Shown here piece by piece: positions 17,619-27,125 of a stretch of 64,000 bases of DNA; positions within the stretch are counted from its first letter, which is position 1, and each line of letters begins with the position of its first letter. This DNA comes from an uncultured Fidelibacterota bacterium (GTDB lineage Bacteria > Fidelibacterota > Marinisomatia > Marinisomatales > Marinisomataceae), in NCBI GenBank assembly GCA_902624275.1, contig CACNWW010000002.1, positions 1 through 64,000 on the forward strand. The letters are read 5' to 3'. The notes beneath the pieces were generated by a model. It was not told the origin of the DNA and did not search any database. It was given only the letters and a program-made list of their open reading frames with translations. The position numbers and the translations under genes were made by a program.

Positions 17619-18540
17619 AAAACTGTAAATATAAAAAAGTTATATATCCAATAAACAATATGGATGCTGTTATCTTATTCAATCCTTTATGGACATAAAT
17701 AAAAAACATTAATGAAAGTAAAAATCCGACACCTAAAAATAATTCAAAGTTTACATTAGTAGTTTCAATTGGAGTTACAAGTGCAATTGTCGATAAAACA
17801 AATAAGATATTAAAAATATTAGATCCAATAATATTTCCTAAAGATATACCAACCTCACTCTTTGAAAGCGCCATTAAAGTAACAAACAACTCAGGTAAAG
17901 ATGTTCCTATTGCAACAACTGTCATTCCAATTGCTTTCTCCGCAAAACCAAATTGTTCTACTAAGGGAATTGCCCCATTATCTACAAATAATATAGACCC
18001 ATAATAAAGTATAACTGATCCAGTGATAATTCTTAAAACCGATTTATATAATGGATAAACATCTTCATTTTCAAGTTCTCCATTACATGATGTGATGTTA
18101 GGTCTTAAAAAACTAGCTATAATATAAATAAAGAAGACTAATAGAAGGCCCTGAGCTTCTTTAAAATTAATTAAGTTGTCTTGAAGAAATACATATAACA
18201 TCAAGCATGCTAAAAGATTGTAAATAAATGGTGCAATTGAGTTTTTTAAATCAAAGTCTATTTTAAAAAATAATGCTGGTAAACCTACAGCAAGACCGAT
18301 ATTTGCAATATTAGATCCTAATACATTTCCTATAACAAAATCAGTATATTCTTGAAACGCGCTAATTAGGCCAACAACAAGCTCTGGAAAGGAAGTTCCT
18401 ATAGAAACTATTGTTAAACCAATAACAATGTCAGAAACTTTTAATTTTTTAGCTAAACTTTTTGCACCATCAATTAAGAATTCAGAGCCAAAATATAAAC
18501 CTAAAGATCCTAAGATTAAAAAAAATATACTAGATAGCAT
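17611..18540 (-). CDS. Calcium/sodium antiporter (CaCA family, YrbG-like)
   Basis: The 309-residue protein has ten or so transmembrane helices and the two inverted alpha repeats of the CaCA family: GTSFPELVVGL plus GNVLGSNIANIGLAVG near the N-terminus, and GTSLPELFVTL plus GNIIGSNIFNILF in the second half. It exchanges cytoplasmic Ca2+ (or K+) for Na+ or H+. The ATG at 18540 is preferred because it begins the first membrane helix and overlaps the nadD stop as TAATG; a longer frame to 18573 would overlap nadD by 34 bases. Confidence 0.9.
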   Translation of the reverse strand: MLSSIFFLILGSLGLYFGSEFLIDGAKSLAKKLKVSDIVIGLTIVSIGTSFPELVVGLISAFQEYTDFVIGNVLGSNIANIGLAVGLPALFFKIDFDLKNSIAPFIYNLLACLMLYVFLQDNLINFKEAQGLLLVFFIYIIASFLRPNITSCNGELENEDVYPLYKSVLRIITGSVILYYGSILFVDNGAIPLVEQFGFAEKAIGMTVVAIGTSLPELFVTLMALSKSEVGISLGNIIGSNIFNILFVLSTIALVTPIETTNVNFELFLGVGFLLSLMFFIYVHKGLNKITASILFIGYITFLYLQFYG

Positions 18541-19121
18541 TAGTATAATCCATTCTTGTTTATAAAGTCCCAAACTTCCTTAGTAACCATATATCTTATA
18601 GTTTTATCTTCCCTCCATCTAGATCTGATATTTGTTGATGAAATTTCAAATTGTGGTATATTAGCAAAGTTAACTCTATCTAAAACCCACTGAGGAATAT
18701 TGCTTGGAGTGAATCCTGGCCTAGTGGCTACAATAATATTACACAAATCCAGAATTTCTTTAGGATTTTTCCAATTATGAAAATCCATCAAAGTATCACT
18801 TCCCATAAGAAAGTAAAGGTCTTTTTTTTCAATATTTAGTTTGTCTCTAAAATGCTTAATTGAATCTATAGTATAACTGATATCTCCTTTTTTAATTTCA
18901 AAGTCAGATATTTCGAAATTATCATTATTCAATAAAGCCATATCAAGCATTTTTAATCTTTTTTCTGGTGCTGACATTTCTGTACCTTGTTTTACTGGAG
19001 ATAAAAATGCTGGCAAAAAAATTAATCTATCAAAGTTTTCAGATTCTATAATAGTTTGAGCAATTAAAAGATGTCCAATGTGTGGTGGATCAAAAGTACC
19101 GCCAAATATACACGTCTTCAT
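18540..19121 (-). CDS. nadD: Nicotinate-nucleotide adenylyltransferase
   Basis: The 193-residue enzyme adenylates nicotinate mononucleotide in NAD synthesis. It shows the nucleotidyltransferase motif FGGTFDPPHIGHL at the N-terminus, LMGSDTLMDFHNW in the middle and the ISSTNIRSRWRE C-terminal motif of NadD. It lies 4 bases downstream of the BamD-like gene and is coupled to the antiporter. Confidence 0.96.
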   Translation of the reverse strand: MKTCIFGGTFDPPHIGHLLIAQTIIESENFDRLIFLPAFLSPVKQGTEMSAPEKRLKMLDMALLNNDNFEISDFEIKKGDISYTIDSIKHFRDKLNIEKKDLYFLMGSDTLMDFHNWKNPKEILDLCNIIVATRPGFTPSNIPQWVLDRVNFANIPQFEISSTNIRSRWREDKTIRYMVTKEVWDFINKNGLY

Positions 19122-19125
19122 ACTA

Positions 19126-19881
19126 TTATGAATTATTGTTAACTATAGCCAGAGCATCTGAAACAAATGAAGAAGATGAATTAGATGGTTCATCTTTTTT
19201 AATCTTTTCTAATAATTCTATAGCTTCCTTTTTTCTATCAAGAAACATTAAACATCTCAAAACCTCAAGATTTGCTTCAGAATAGAATTTTGTATCGTAA
19301 TAATTATTTATAACATTATTAAAAGAAATCATTGCTGAATCGTATGCTTTTAATTTGATATAAAGTTTACCAGTTTCTATGTTTTTTTCAGCTAACCTTG
19401 CTCTCAAACTATTTAATAATTTATCTGCATCTTTAGCATATTCAGAATCAGGATAATCATCTATGAAATCTTGGATTTGAGATATAGCTTTGAAACTAGA
19501 TTCTTGGTCATGAAAAAAATTTGGTGATAAGTAAGTTAAAGATTCACAGATTCTCCATCTCGATTTTTCAATGTATGGACTAAAACCCATTTTTGATACA
19601 AGATTCTCATATTCTATAAGTGCCAAAGCATAATCTTCATTTAAAAAAAATGACTCAGCTAAAAAAAATAATGCATCATCTCCTAAATCGGTATGGGAAG
19701 CTCTTTGTACAATTATATTAAATTGTTGAGATGATTGAACGTATTTTTCTTTTTCAAAAAAAGAAAGTCCATCATCGAAACGTTTTTGATAGGATGTGTT
19801 ATCGTTGAAAGTAGATGTGATACCACAAGAACTTAGAAAAATCATAAATAATGAAAGTAAAATAATTTTCATAAGAAACAA
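19126..19881 (-). CDS. bamD: BamD-like outer-membrane assembly lipoprotein
   Basis: A lipoprotein signal with lipobox LSSC (Cys about 19) is followed by tetratricopeptide repeats, at a length (251 residues) close to BamD/ComL. The YxxGxxxxxxxxY pattern opens at FDDGLSFFEKEKYVQSSQQF and an FIDDYPDSEYAKDA segment resembles BamD's TPR core. BamD works with BamA in inserting outer-membrane beta-barrels; bamA is not in the window. The ATG at 19872 (MKIILL) is an equally good start. Confident as a BamD-family lipoprotein, somewhat less so as the functional orthologue. Confidence 0.8.
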   Translation of the reverse strand: MFLMKIILLSLFMIFLSSCGITSTFNDNTSYQKRFDDGLSFFEKEKYVQSSQQFNIIVQRASHTDLGDDALFFLAESFFLNEDYALALIEYENLVSKMGFSPYIEKSRWRICESLTYLSPNFFHDQESSFKAISQIQDFIDDYPDSEYAKDADKLLNSLRARLAEKNIETGKLYIKLKAYDSAMISFNNVINNYYDTKFYSEANLEVLRCLMFLDRKKEAIELLEKIKKDEPSNSSSSFVSDALAIVNNNS

Positions 19882-19896
19882 CTTTTGAAAATTGTA

Positions 19897-20829
19897 TTAG
19901 AATGAGCCGATAATAGAAAATTTTAACATTTCAGCATGCGGATCAAAATCATCAGCCATTACATAACTTAAATCAAAACCTATGGAATCGCGCTTTAATC
20001 CAAATCCAAGCGTTGAATAACTTAAGTCACCAGCATCATTTACCATACCAGCTCTAAGAAAAATACCATCAGATACTTCATATTGAAATCCAATATTAGT
20101 TCCCATTACGCTATCATTAATATCATAATTAATATCAAGTGCAGCCAATCCTTTACCATCCATTAATTTTAAAGATGATCCCAATCCTAATCTTGTAGGT
20201 AATGGGTCTTCTTCTCCATCTTCAAATGTAACACCAGGTCCTATATTGGCAAGAATAATACCAAGATTCAAATTTGGATTATTGAAAGCATTATGTTTAA
20301 AATAAGAAACATCAATAGCAAAATTTGAGCTTGAGGCATCATAATTATCAACGACAGCCAGCTCTTGAAAAAAATACTTTCCATTAATTCCCCAGGATGA
20401 ATTATCATTTATGGCCTTAGCATATGACATATTCAATGCGTACATGTAACTTGAAAAGGTACCTAAATCAACATTATTGATATCTGTTGCATTTTGGTCA
20501 CCTAAATTTAAATATGTAAAATGACCGCCAATAGCTTGACCTTCGCCAAGCGGCATTGCAAATGCAAGAAAGTCGTAGGACATGTCGTCAACTAGATTAG
20601 GTAAATAACTTGTATGCATAAAAGAAAATTCTTTTTGAGAAAGATTTACTAAACCGGCAGGGTTGTAATATGTAGCATAGGAATCATTAGCAATAGCGAT
20701 ATTGGCTTCTCCCATGCCACTAGATTTAGCACCAGGATTAATTCCTAAAAAAAGTGAGCCGGCAGTCCCTTGTGAAAATGCCAAATTAGTAAGTATAAAG
20801 ATTGCGAGTAGTATGTTTATTTTTTTCAT
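19897..20829 (-). CDS. PorV/PorQ-family outer-membrane beta-barrel protein
   Basis: A signal peptide (cleaved near residue 19, after AFS) precedes a beta-barrel of the UPF0164/PorV type. The diagnostic N-terminal segment is LGINPGAKSSGMGEANIAIANDSYATYYNPAGL, given here across residues 27-59 with key elements GARSxGMG and YYNPAGL. PorV is a shuttle component of type IX secretion in Bacteroidota; PorQ relatives are widespread in FCB bacteria without the full machine. No other type IX gene is visible here, so transport or a structural porin role is equally likely. Confidence 0.82.
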   Translation of the reverse strand: MKKINILLAIFILTNLAFSQGTAGSLFLGINPGAKSSGMGEANIAIANDSYATYYNPAGLVNLSQKEFSFMHTSYLPNLVDDMSYDFLAFAMPLGEGQAIGGHFTYLNLGDQNATDINNVDLGTFSSYMYALNMSYAKAINDNSSWGINGKYFFQELAVVDNYDASSSNFAIDVSYFKHNAFNNPNLNLGIILANIGPGVTFEDGEEDPLPTRLGLGSSLKLMDGKGLAALDINYDINDSVMGTNIGFQYEVSDGIFLRAGMVNDAGDLSYSTLGFGLKRDSIGFDLSYVMADDFDPHAEMLKFSIIGSF

Positions 20830-20849
20830 GTTAGAAAACTAACTAAAAT

Positions 20850-22646
20850 TTAGTAAAAGAACAATGGAATATATGTAATAATTATTACTCCTAAAAATCT
20901 TATAAAAAAGAATGGTAAAGTAGCACTGTAAATAGCTGGCATATCTTTTTCAAATCTATATGATGATAAATATAAATTCATTCCAACTGGAGGTGTAATA
21001 TATCCCAGTTCAAGATTAGAAATAAAAATTATTGCTAAATGAAATGGATCTATTCCAAAATATGTTGCAAGCGGAGCAATAAGTGGTACGACAACAATTA
21101 TTGCAGAAAATACATCCATCAGACAACCTACAATTAAAAGTAAAATATTTAGTGCCAGTAAAAATATAATTTTTGACGATATTGTACTTTGAACATAATT
21201 AAGTATTTTTAAAGGAATTTGTGCATCTACTAAAAAGCCAGTAAAACCCATAGCAAAACCAAGAATGATTATTACACCTCCAACTAGAGTTGAACAATCA
21301 ATTATAATTTTAGGTAAATTTCTGAGAGAAATATCTTTAAAAATGTATAGCTCAACTACTAAAACATATAAAACTAATAATGCTGCGCTTTCAACAAGAG
21401 TTGCAAAACCTGAAAAAAGGCTTAATAATATTAGTAAAGGTATTGCTATTTCCCATTTTGCAATTTTTGCAGTTTTATAAGCATCTTTTAAAATAAACTT
21501 TTCAAACTTTTTACTTTTTGGTCTTCTCAATAAACCATAAAAAAACATTATACTCATTAAAAAAATTGCTGGAATTAATGCTTGTTTAAATAGTTCTAGA
21601 GGATTTATTCCAGCAGTAACTGAGTATATAATTGCAGGAAGGCTGGGAGGAAAAAGCAATCCTAAAGATCCTGCAGTAGTAATAATACCTAATGAAAATT
21701 GTTTTGAATATCCATCATGAATTAAAATAGGATATAGTATAGCTCCCAAAGCAAGAATTGTAACCCCTGAACCTCCTGTCAAAGCAGTGAAAAAAGCGCA
21801 TAAAAGCACAACTATTAAAACAGTTGATCCTGGAAGCCATCCAAGACTAGCCTTAAAAAATCTAATTAATCTTTCTGAAATATTACTATCGGCTAAAATA
21901 TATCCTGCAAGGGTAAATATTGGAATAGCAGCTAATGTCGGAGAAACAACAATTCTATATGCGCTATCACTTATGGTTGAAATTAAATCATAATTTGTTG
22001 CCCATTCAGAGGGCTCTGACAAAAAAAAGAAGATTGATAATGAAGCTAATAGAATAAAAATTGGAAGTCCAAAAGCTACTAATGAAATCGCAAATAATAC
22101 CATAGTCCATAGAAACAAAGGATTCGCTAATGGAAACTGCCAAAAATAAAGGATTATCGTTGGTATGATTGAAGTTAATGTTAAAAAAACTCTATATTTT
22201 AAATCAGTACTACTAGTTATAATCATTTGATACCAAATTAAAATTAGTCCTAGAGGAATTATTGACTGAGCAAACCATGTTGGAATATATGGTGCTATAT
22301 AATCCGGATACTGAAAGCCAATTTGTATCATTCTTAAGTATGATATTGAAAGAACAAATACAACAGATAGTGAAAAAACATGAACAAAAAATTTGGGCCA
22401 ATTTATTTTCGTTGAAGAATCAAATACAGGCTCTCTAACTACGGATAATAATTTGTTAGATCTTGCTGCAATTACTGCACCAATAAAACCAATCCATAAT
22501 GTCATATGCTGAACAATTTCCTGTGATGCTGGAATTGAAAAAAAACTTATATATCTTCCAAGAATCTGAAATATTGGAAAAGATATAAGAATCAAAAATA
22601 AAAATAAACAAAGCTGATTTATTGCTCTATTTAAATAATTATTCAT
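20850..22646 (-). CDS. TRAP transporter fused DctQM permease
   Basis: The 598-residue membrane protein joins the small and large TRAP permease subunits. The first about 165 residues have four helices as in DctQ, and the rest matches the DctM/DedA-like large permease, with the two conserved helix-breaking regions around LTGGSGVTILALGAILYP and PSLPAIIYSVTAGINPLELF. TRAP systems import carboxylates and related anions using a sodium gradient. It is overlapped by 8 bases with dctP upstream. Fused QM proteins are known, so this is not itself unusual. Confidence 0.9.
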   Translation of the reverse strand: MNNYLNRAINQLCLFLFLILISFPIFQILGRYISFFSIPASQEIVQHMTLWIGFIGAVIAARSNKLLSVVREPVFDSSTKINWPKFFVHVFSLSVVFVLSISYLRMIQIGFQYPDYIAPYIPTWFAQSIIPLGLILIWYQMIITSSTDLKYRVFLTLTSIIPTIILYFWQFPLANPLFLWTMVLFAISLVAFGLPIFILLASLSIFFFLSEPSEWATNYDLISTISDSAYRIVVSPTLAAIPIFTLAGYILADSNISERLIRFFKASLGWLPGSTVLIVVLLCAFFTALTGGSGVTILALGAILYPILIHDGYSKQFSLGIITTAGSLGLLFPPSLPAIIYSVTAGINPLELFKQALIPAIFLMSIMFFYGLLRRPKSKKFEKFILKDAYKTAKIAKWEIAIPLLILLSLFSGFATLVESAALLVLYVLVVELYIFKDISLRNLPKIIIDCSTLVGGVIIILGFAMGFTGFLVDAQIPLKILNYVQSTISSKIIFLLALNILLLIVGCLMDVFSAIIVVVPLIAPLATYFGIDPFHLAIIFISNLELGYITPPVGMNLYLSSYRFEKDMPAIYSATLPFFFIRFLGVIIITYIPLFFY

Positions 22647-23616
22647 TTATAGCAGAAATCACTTTTTCGTAGATGTCATTGGATAAGAATGTTTCTACAA
22701 CATCAGGAGTAATTTCATCTTTGAAATCATTCCAAACAGCAATTTCTTCATCTGAAGGTTTTTTGATCTTCAAACCATACTCTTGCATAACTTCAATAGC
22801 TTTTTTTTCCATATCTCTTCCACTTTTTTGATATTTTTTTCCAATGTCATTTGCTATTTCCATCATAATTTTTTGATGTTCAGGTTTAATTTTTTTCCAT
22901 ACTCTCTCGTCAACAATGACAGCCCCAACAAATGCTCCCCATTTAAGGTCAAGCATATTTGGCATTAAAGCAGACCATCCTGAACTCAGAGATAAAATTG
23001 GTACTGTTTGCATGCTATTTATCATTCCAGTTTGAAGAGATGTTAAAATATCAGTTTCCGATACAGGTACAGCATTAAATCCAAATTTTTTAAAGAGCTC
23101 AACTGTAATATAATCACCTGCTGTGGTATAAATTTTTGCATCCATTAAATCCCTAGGAACCGAAATTTCTTCAGCTGAAAACCAATACACCCAACCAATA
23201 TCGACAAGAAAAAGTAATTTAAAACCGCTTTGAGATAGCCCTTTTGAAATATCGTCAAACATCACAGATTTTACTCTATCAATTTCGTTATAATTTTGAA
23301 AGCCCATTGGAAGTGTAAAGGCTTGAATTTGATCTGTCAATTCGGCAAGACCTATAGATGACATGGCTGAAGCTTGTATCTGCCCTACCCTCATTTTTCT
23401 TATTGTATCTCTTTCTCCACCCACAACTCCATTAGGGTAAATTCTTAATTGTATTTGACCTTCCGTTTCCTGTTTCCATCTTTGACCCATTTCAAATAAA
23501 AGATTATAATATTCAGTGCCTTCTGGAGCTACTGTTGCAAGTTTTATTATTATGGGTCTTGCAAAAATAATATTTGATAAAAATAAAAGAGTTAATATGT
23601 TTCTGAAAATTTTCAC
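22639..23616 (-). CDS. dctP: TRAP transporter solute-binding protein DctP
   Basis: A signal peptide precedes a 300-residue binding protein of the DctP (PF03480) family. KLATVAPEGTEYYNLLFEMG at the mature N-terminus and the ligand-region GGERDTIRKMRVGQIQAS are characteristic; the YPNGVVG stretch is also typical. The ligand is probably an organic acid but cannot be read from the sequence. It overlaps the permease gene and lies 9 bases downstream of a TatT-like gene. Confidence 0.92.
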   Translation of the reverse strand: MKIFRNILTLLFLSNIIFARPIIIKLATVAPEGTEYYNLLFEMGQRWKQETEGQIQLRIYPNGVVGGERDTIRKMRVGQIQASAMSSIGLAELTDQIQAFTLPMGFQNYNEIDRVKSVMFDDISKGLSQSGFKLLFLVDIGWVYWFSAEEISVPRDLMDAKIYTTAGDYITVELFKKFGFNAVPVSETDILTSLQTGMINSMQTVPILSLSSGWSALMPNMLDLKWGAFVGAVIVDERVWKKIKPEHQKIMMEIANDIGKKYQKSGRDMEKKAIEVMQEYGLKIKKPSDEEIAVWNDFKDEITPDVVETFLSNDIYEKVISAINE

Positions 23617-23625
23617 AAAAATAAT

Positions 23626-24492
23626 TTACATATAAAATAAATCATCTACTCTTGATTTTAACCATTTGGCACGTGACTGTGATAATTTGTTAGCTTGTTT
23701 CAGACTTTTATCTTTGTTAATGTCAATACTTATTGCCTTATCCAGCAAATCAATAAATAACTTTTTATCCTGTTTTGACACAGCATAATTTTCTGCTAAA
23801 GTGACATATATTGAAGCATTTAAGCCGTTCGACTGTTTTTCTGCTAAATCAAAATATGATAAAGCTGATTTTTGAGCATTTTTATCTCCACTTAAATCGT
23901 TTAAATAAACGCTCATCATAGCAGCGCTAAGCGTACCATTTTTCCAAAGAGGATCAATACTGATTGCATTTTCAAGCAACCATTTAATATTTGATAGATC
24001 AATTAAATACTGAGGATCACCTTGACTAGCTTGAATTGATCCTGCTAGAGAACCGCTTAACCAATATAAATAGTCTATATCTTCATTTTCAAAAGCTATT
24101 TCTTCTTTATTCCTCATTTTTTGAGCAAAATTTTCGTATTTAATTTCTAAAGCATTAAATAAATAATTGCTAGAAATAACAAATAAGTCCAAAGATTTTG
24201 CATAATAATCTCTGGATTTATAATAGTCACTATACATCAACCTATCTCCTTTTTCCATCAGAATTCCATATGCATATTTTATTCGACTCTTTGATGCATT
24301 TAGATAAAAAAGTTGATTATTAGGATTTTTTTGAATTTTCCTTTTTTGAGATTCAAAGGATAATGGTAATGCAATTTCTGCCACTTCTGATCCTATCATC
24401 ATTTTATTATTTACAGCACATCCATTCAAGGTTATAAAAATCAAAAATAGAGTAGTTTTAGGAACTAAAAACTTATTTAATAAATTAATCAT
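23626..24492 (-). CDS. TatT-like TPR lipoprotein partner of the TRAP system
   Basis: The 288-residue protein has a lipoprotein signal (lipobox LNGC) and helical repeats, with [20 protein letters not shown] and the [18 protein letters not shown] segment typical of the TRAP-associated TatT component family, known from the Treponema TatPT system where the TPR lipoprotein binds the solute-binding protein. Its place directly upstream of dctP supports this. The start at 24492 (MINLLNK) overlaps the glyA stop; a longer frame to 24561 would lie deeper within glyA and would place the signal peptide internally. Confidence 0.75.
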   Translation of the reverse strand: MINLLNKFLVPKTTLFLIFITLNGCAVNNKMMIGSEVAEIALPLSFESQKRKIQKNPNNQLFYLNASKSRIKYAYGILMEKGDRLMYSDYYKSRDYYAKSLDLFVISSNYLFNALEIKYENFAQKMRNKEEIAFENEDIDYLYWLSGSLAGSIQASQGDPQYLIDLSNIKWLLENAISIDPLWKNGTLSAAMMSVYLNDLSGDKNAQKSALSYFDLAEKQSNGLNASIYVTLAENYAVSKQDKKLFIDLLDKAISIDINKDKSLKQANKLSQSRAKWLKSRVDDLFYM

Positions 24493-25771
24493 ATATTTGA
24501 AAAGATGAGCATAACTCATTAATATGCTTTTTAATTGATTGAATTTTTTCTTTATTATCATGATTCAAAATGACTTGATCAATCAAGTCAACAATAATTT
24601 TAACTTCATTAACTCCCATTCCCCTAGTTGTCATCGCTGGAGAACCAATCCTAATTCCACTTGTAACAAATGGACTTTTGGGATCAAAAGGTATCATATT
24701 TTTATTAACAGTAATTCCTGCTTCGTCAAGAGCAATTTCTGCAGCTTTACCAGATATATTTTTATTTTGCAAGTCAATTAAAACTAAATGAGTATCCGTT
24801 CCGCCAGAAATCAATTTATACCCCTTGGACTTAAACTCCTCTGCAAAACATTGTGCATTATCAAGCACTCCTCTTATGTAAGTTTTAAAAGATGGATCAA
24901 GTGCTTCTTTAAATGCCACTGCTTTTGCGGCAATAATATGCATAAGTGGCCCACCTTGCATTCCAGGCATTACAGCGCTGTCAATTAGCTCTGACATCAT
25001 TTTAACTCTTCCTGATTTTGGTGCAACTTTTCCAAATGGATTTTCATAGTCTTTACCTAGTAAAATTATGCCACCTCTTGGACCTCTAAGCGATTTGTGT
25101 GTACTGGTTGAAACAACATGACAGTGTGGAAAAGGTGAGGGATGCATTTCAGCAGCTATTAATCCTGAATTATGACATATATCTCCATGTAAAAATGCTC
25201 CAACTTCGTCCGCTACTTCTCTAAATTTTTCAAATTCAACTGTTCTTGGATAAGCACTTGCACCACAAATAATAATTTTAGGTTTGTATTCCCTAGCTTT
25301 TTTTAGTAAGTCATCAAAATCTACTAATCCAGTATCTCTTTTAACTTGAAAAGTAACAGAATTGTAAATTTGACCTGAAAAGCTAACTTTAGATCCATGT
25401 GTTAAGTGTCCGCCATGACTCAAGTCTAGCCCCATAATACAGTCTCCAGGCTGTAAATAAGCAAGATAAACACCCATATTACCAGATGAACCTGAATGAG
25501 GTTGAACATTGGCATATTCCGCATTGAAAAGTCTTTTAGCTCTATCGATTGCTAAATTTTCTGCCCTATCAACATGAATGCAACCACCGTAATATCTTTT
25601 ACCAGGATAGCCTTCAGCATATTTATTTGTAAGAATAGAACCTGCAGTTTCAAGAACAGCTTTACTAGTGAAATTTTCAGATGCAATCAGCTCTAAGTAG
25701 CCATTTTGTCTGTTCAATTCAGATTGAATTATATCATAAATTTTTTTGTCTTGTTCTTTAACAATAGACAT
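24485..25771 (-). CDS. glyA: Serine hydroxymethyltransferase
   Basis: A 428-residue PLP enzyme interconverting serine and glycine with tetrahydrofolate. Seen are [37 protein letters not shown] and the PLP-lysine motif [14 protein letters not shown]. It is the upstream neighbour of the TRAP and TatT genes and overlaps the TatT start by 8 bases, so it may share their transcription although no metabolic link is evident. Confidence 0.97.
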   Translation of the reverse strand: MSIVKEQDKKIYDIIQSELNRQNGYLELIASENFTSKAVLETAGSILTNKYAEGYPGKRYYGGCIHVDRAENLAIDRAKRLFNAEYANVQPHSGSSGNMGVYLAYLQPGDCIMGLDLSHGGHLTHGSKVSFSGQIYNSVTFQVKRDTGLVDFDDLLKKAREYKPKIIICGASAYPRTVEFEKFREVADEVGAFLHGDICHNSGLIAAEMHPSPFPHCHVVSTSTHKSLRGPRGGIILLGKDYENPFGKVAPKSGRVKMMSELIDSAVMPGMQGGPLMHIIAAKAVAFKEALDPSFKTYIRGVLDNAQCFAEEFKSKGYKLISGGTDTHLVLIDLQNKNISGKAAEIALDEAGITVNKNMIPFDPKSPFVTSGIRIGSPAMTTRGMGVNEVKIIVDLIDQVILNHDNKEKIQSIKKHINELCSSFQIYD

Positions 25772-25774
25772 TGA

Positions 25775-27109
25775 TTACCAATCAGATTGTTTAGATAAAG
25801 ATTCTGTTACCCAATCATAACATCTTCCACTTGGAGAAACCTTCCCAGAAGCTTGAACATCTTTGTCAGTCATAAACCAATCAGCATAACCAAATAAAAC
25901 CTCATTATCTTCTAACCAATTCTTTTGCTTAAAATATTTTGAATTACCTTTATTTTCCGCTTTAACAAAATATTCATGTGCAAGCGATGCTACAATTTTA
26001 TCTGAACGGGAAAAATTATCCCCCCTACAAGTCTGCATAGCTTTATAATATAAATTACCCATATGAGCTAAAGATTCGGCATTATTTTTTGAAATCTTCA
26101 TAGATTTTTTACCCCATTCAAAAGCAGATTCAAAATCATCCATTTCAATACTATTTACTGAAATTAATAATGCAACTCTAAAATTATTTCTGTCTTGCTC
26201 AAATAAATCTTTAAGAATGTCAACAGCGTCATCGAAGTCAGAGTTTTCATTATATGCTTTACCGAGTGACATGTAAACCATACTGTTATCACGATTATAA
26301 CTTAAAGCATTTTCAAGAACTTCAATTGCTTCATCAGTGTCACCATTCGACATTAATTTTTCAGCATACTCAACTGCATAGGAAGCGTTATCAGGATTGT
26401 CTTCAAATCTTGACTTAAAAATTTCTAGCGGGTCCTCGCCAGAATATTCATAAACTCTTGCAAGTTCTGACTGTACAGATGAGTTATTTGGATCAATATT
26501 TAAAACCTTCTTTAAAACAGAAATTTGTTCGTCAATTCTTCCCTGCTTTCCATAGGCCTTAGCTAAATCTCTTAACGAATCTATATCTCTAGATCCATAA
26601 TCCATTAAACGCTCATACTCTATAATCATTTCATCAATTTTATCTTGTTTTTTGTAAGCGTAAGCTAATCTTGTCATTAAGGAAGTATTATCAGGAAGCT
26701 CCCTAAGGCCATCAGTTAAAACCTTTTCTGACTCTTCAAATTTTCCAAGATTTTGTAATGCAATTGACCAATAAAGATAAACATCATCAGCATTTACCCA
26801 ATCTGAATTCCATTGGTCACACCTCAGCTCCATTAAATCAGAGTAGGATTGAGCGCTTAACTCCCAATTGCTACTCCTATAATATTCTGCAGCGCTACTT
26901 GATAGTTGAGGACATCTGTCTTCCTGTTCATACTCAATTGAATATGGATACCAACCTTCATTATAAATTAATCTAGTAGCTTCTCTGCAATCGACCACTT
27001 TTATTTCAACATCATTAGTAATTCTTAATTGTTCACCTCTTTTACATTGTGCGTCTAAATCTGAGCTTAAAGTAAAAATTGCGACAATAATAAATAAATA
27101 TTTTTTCAT
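25775..27109 (-). CDS. Secreted TPR protein
   Basis: The 444-residue protein begins with a signal peptide (MKKYLFIIVAIFTLSS) and after an N-terminal Cys-containing domain has five or more TPR units, for instance ALQNLGKFEESEKVLTDGL, LAYAYKKQDKIDEMIIEYE and MYMSLGKAYNENSDF-like segments. Mature protein is probably periplasmic. The start at 27109 is chosen because it opens the signal peptide and is preceded by AGGAAG; an upstream ATG at 27163 would extend into the neighbouring gene. Function unknown; it follows an outer-membrane protein gene. Confidence 0.75.
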   Translation of the reverse strand: MKKYLFIIVAIFTLSSDLDAQCKRGEQLRITNDVEIKVVDCREATRLIYNEGWYPYSIEYEQEDRCPQLSSSAAEYYRSSNWELSAQSYSDLMELRCDQWNSDWVNADDVYLYWSIALQNLGKFEESEKVLTDGLRELPDNTSLMTRLAYAYKKQDKIDEMIIEYERLMDYGSRDIDSLRDLAKAYGKQGRIDEQISVLKKVLNIDPNNSSVQSELARVYEYSGEDPLEIFKSRFEDNPDNASYAVEYAEKLMSNGDTDEAIEVLENALSYNRDNSMVYMSLGKAYNENSDFDDAVDILKDLFEQDRNNFRVALLISVNSIEMDDFESAFEWGKKSMKISKNNAESLAHMGNLYYKAMQTCRGDNFSRSDKIVASLAHEYFVKAENKGNSKYFKQKNWLEDNEVLFGYADWFMTDKDVQASGKVSPSGRCYDWVTESLSKQSDW

Positions 27110-27125
27110 CTTACTTCCTAACAAT

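Noticed and set aside
19897-20829. Type IX secretion system locus
   Set aside because: The PorV/PorQ-like protein is alone; no other type IX component is in the window.
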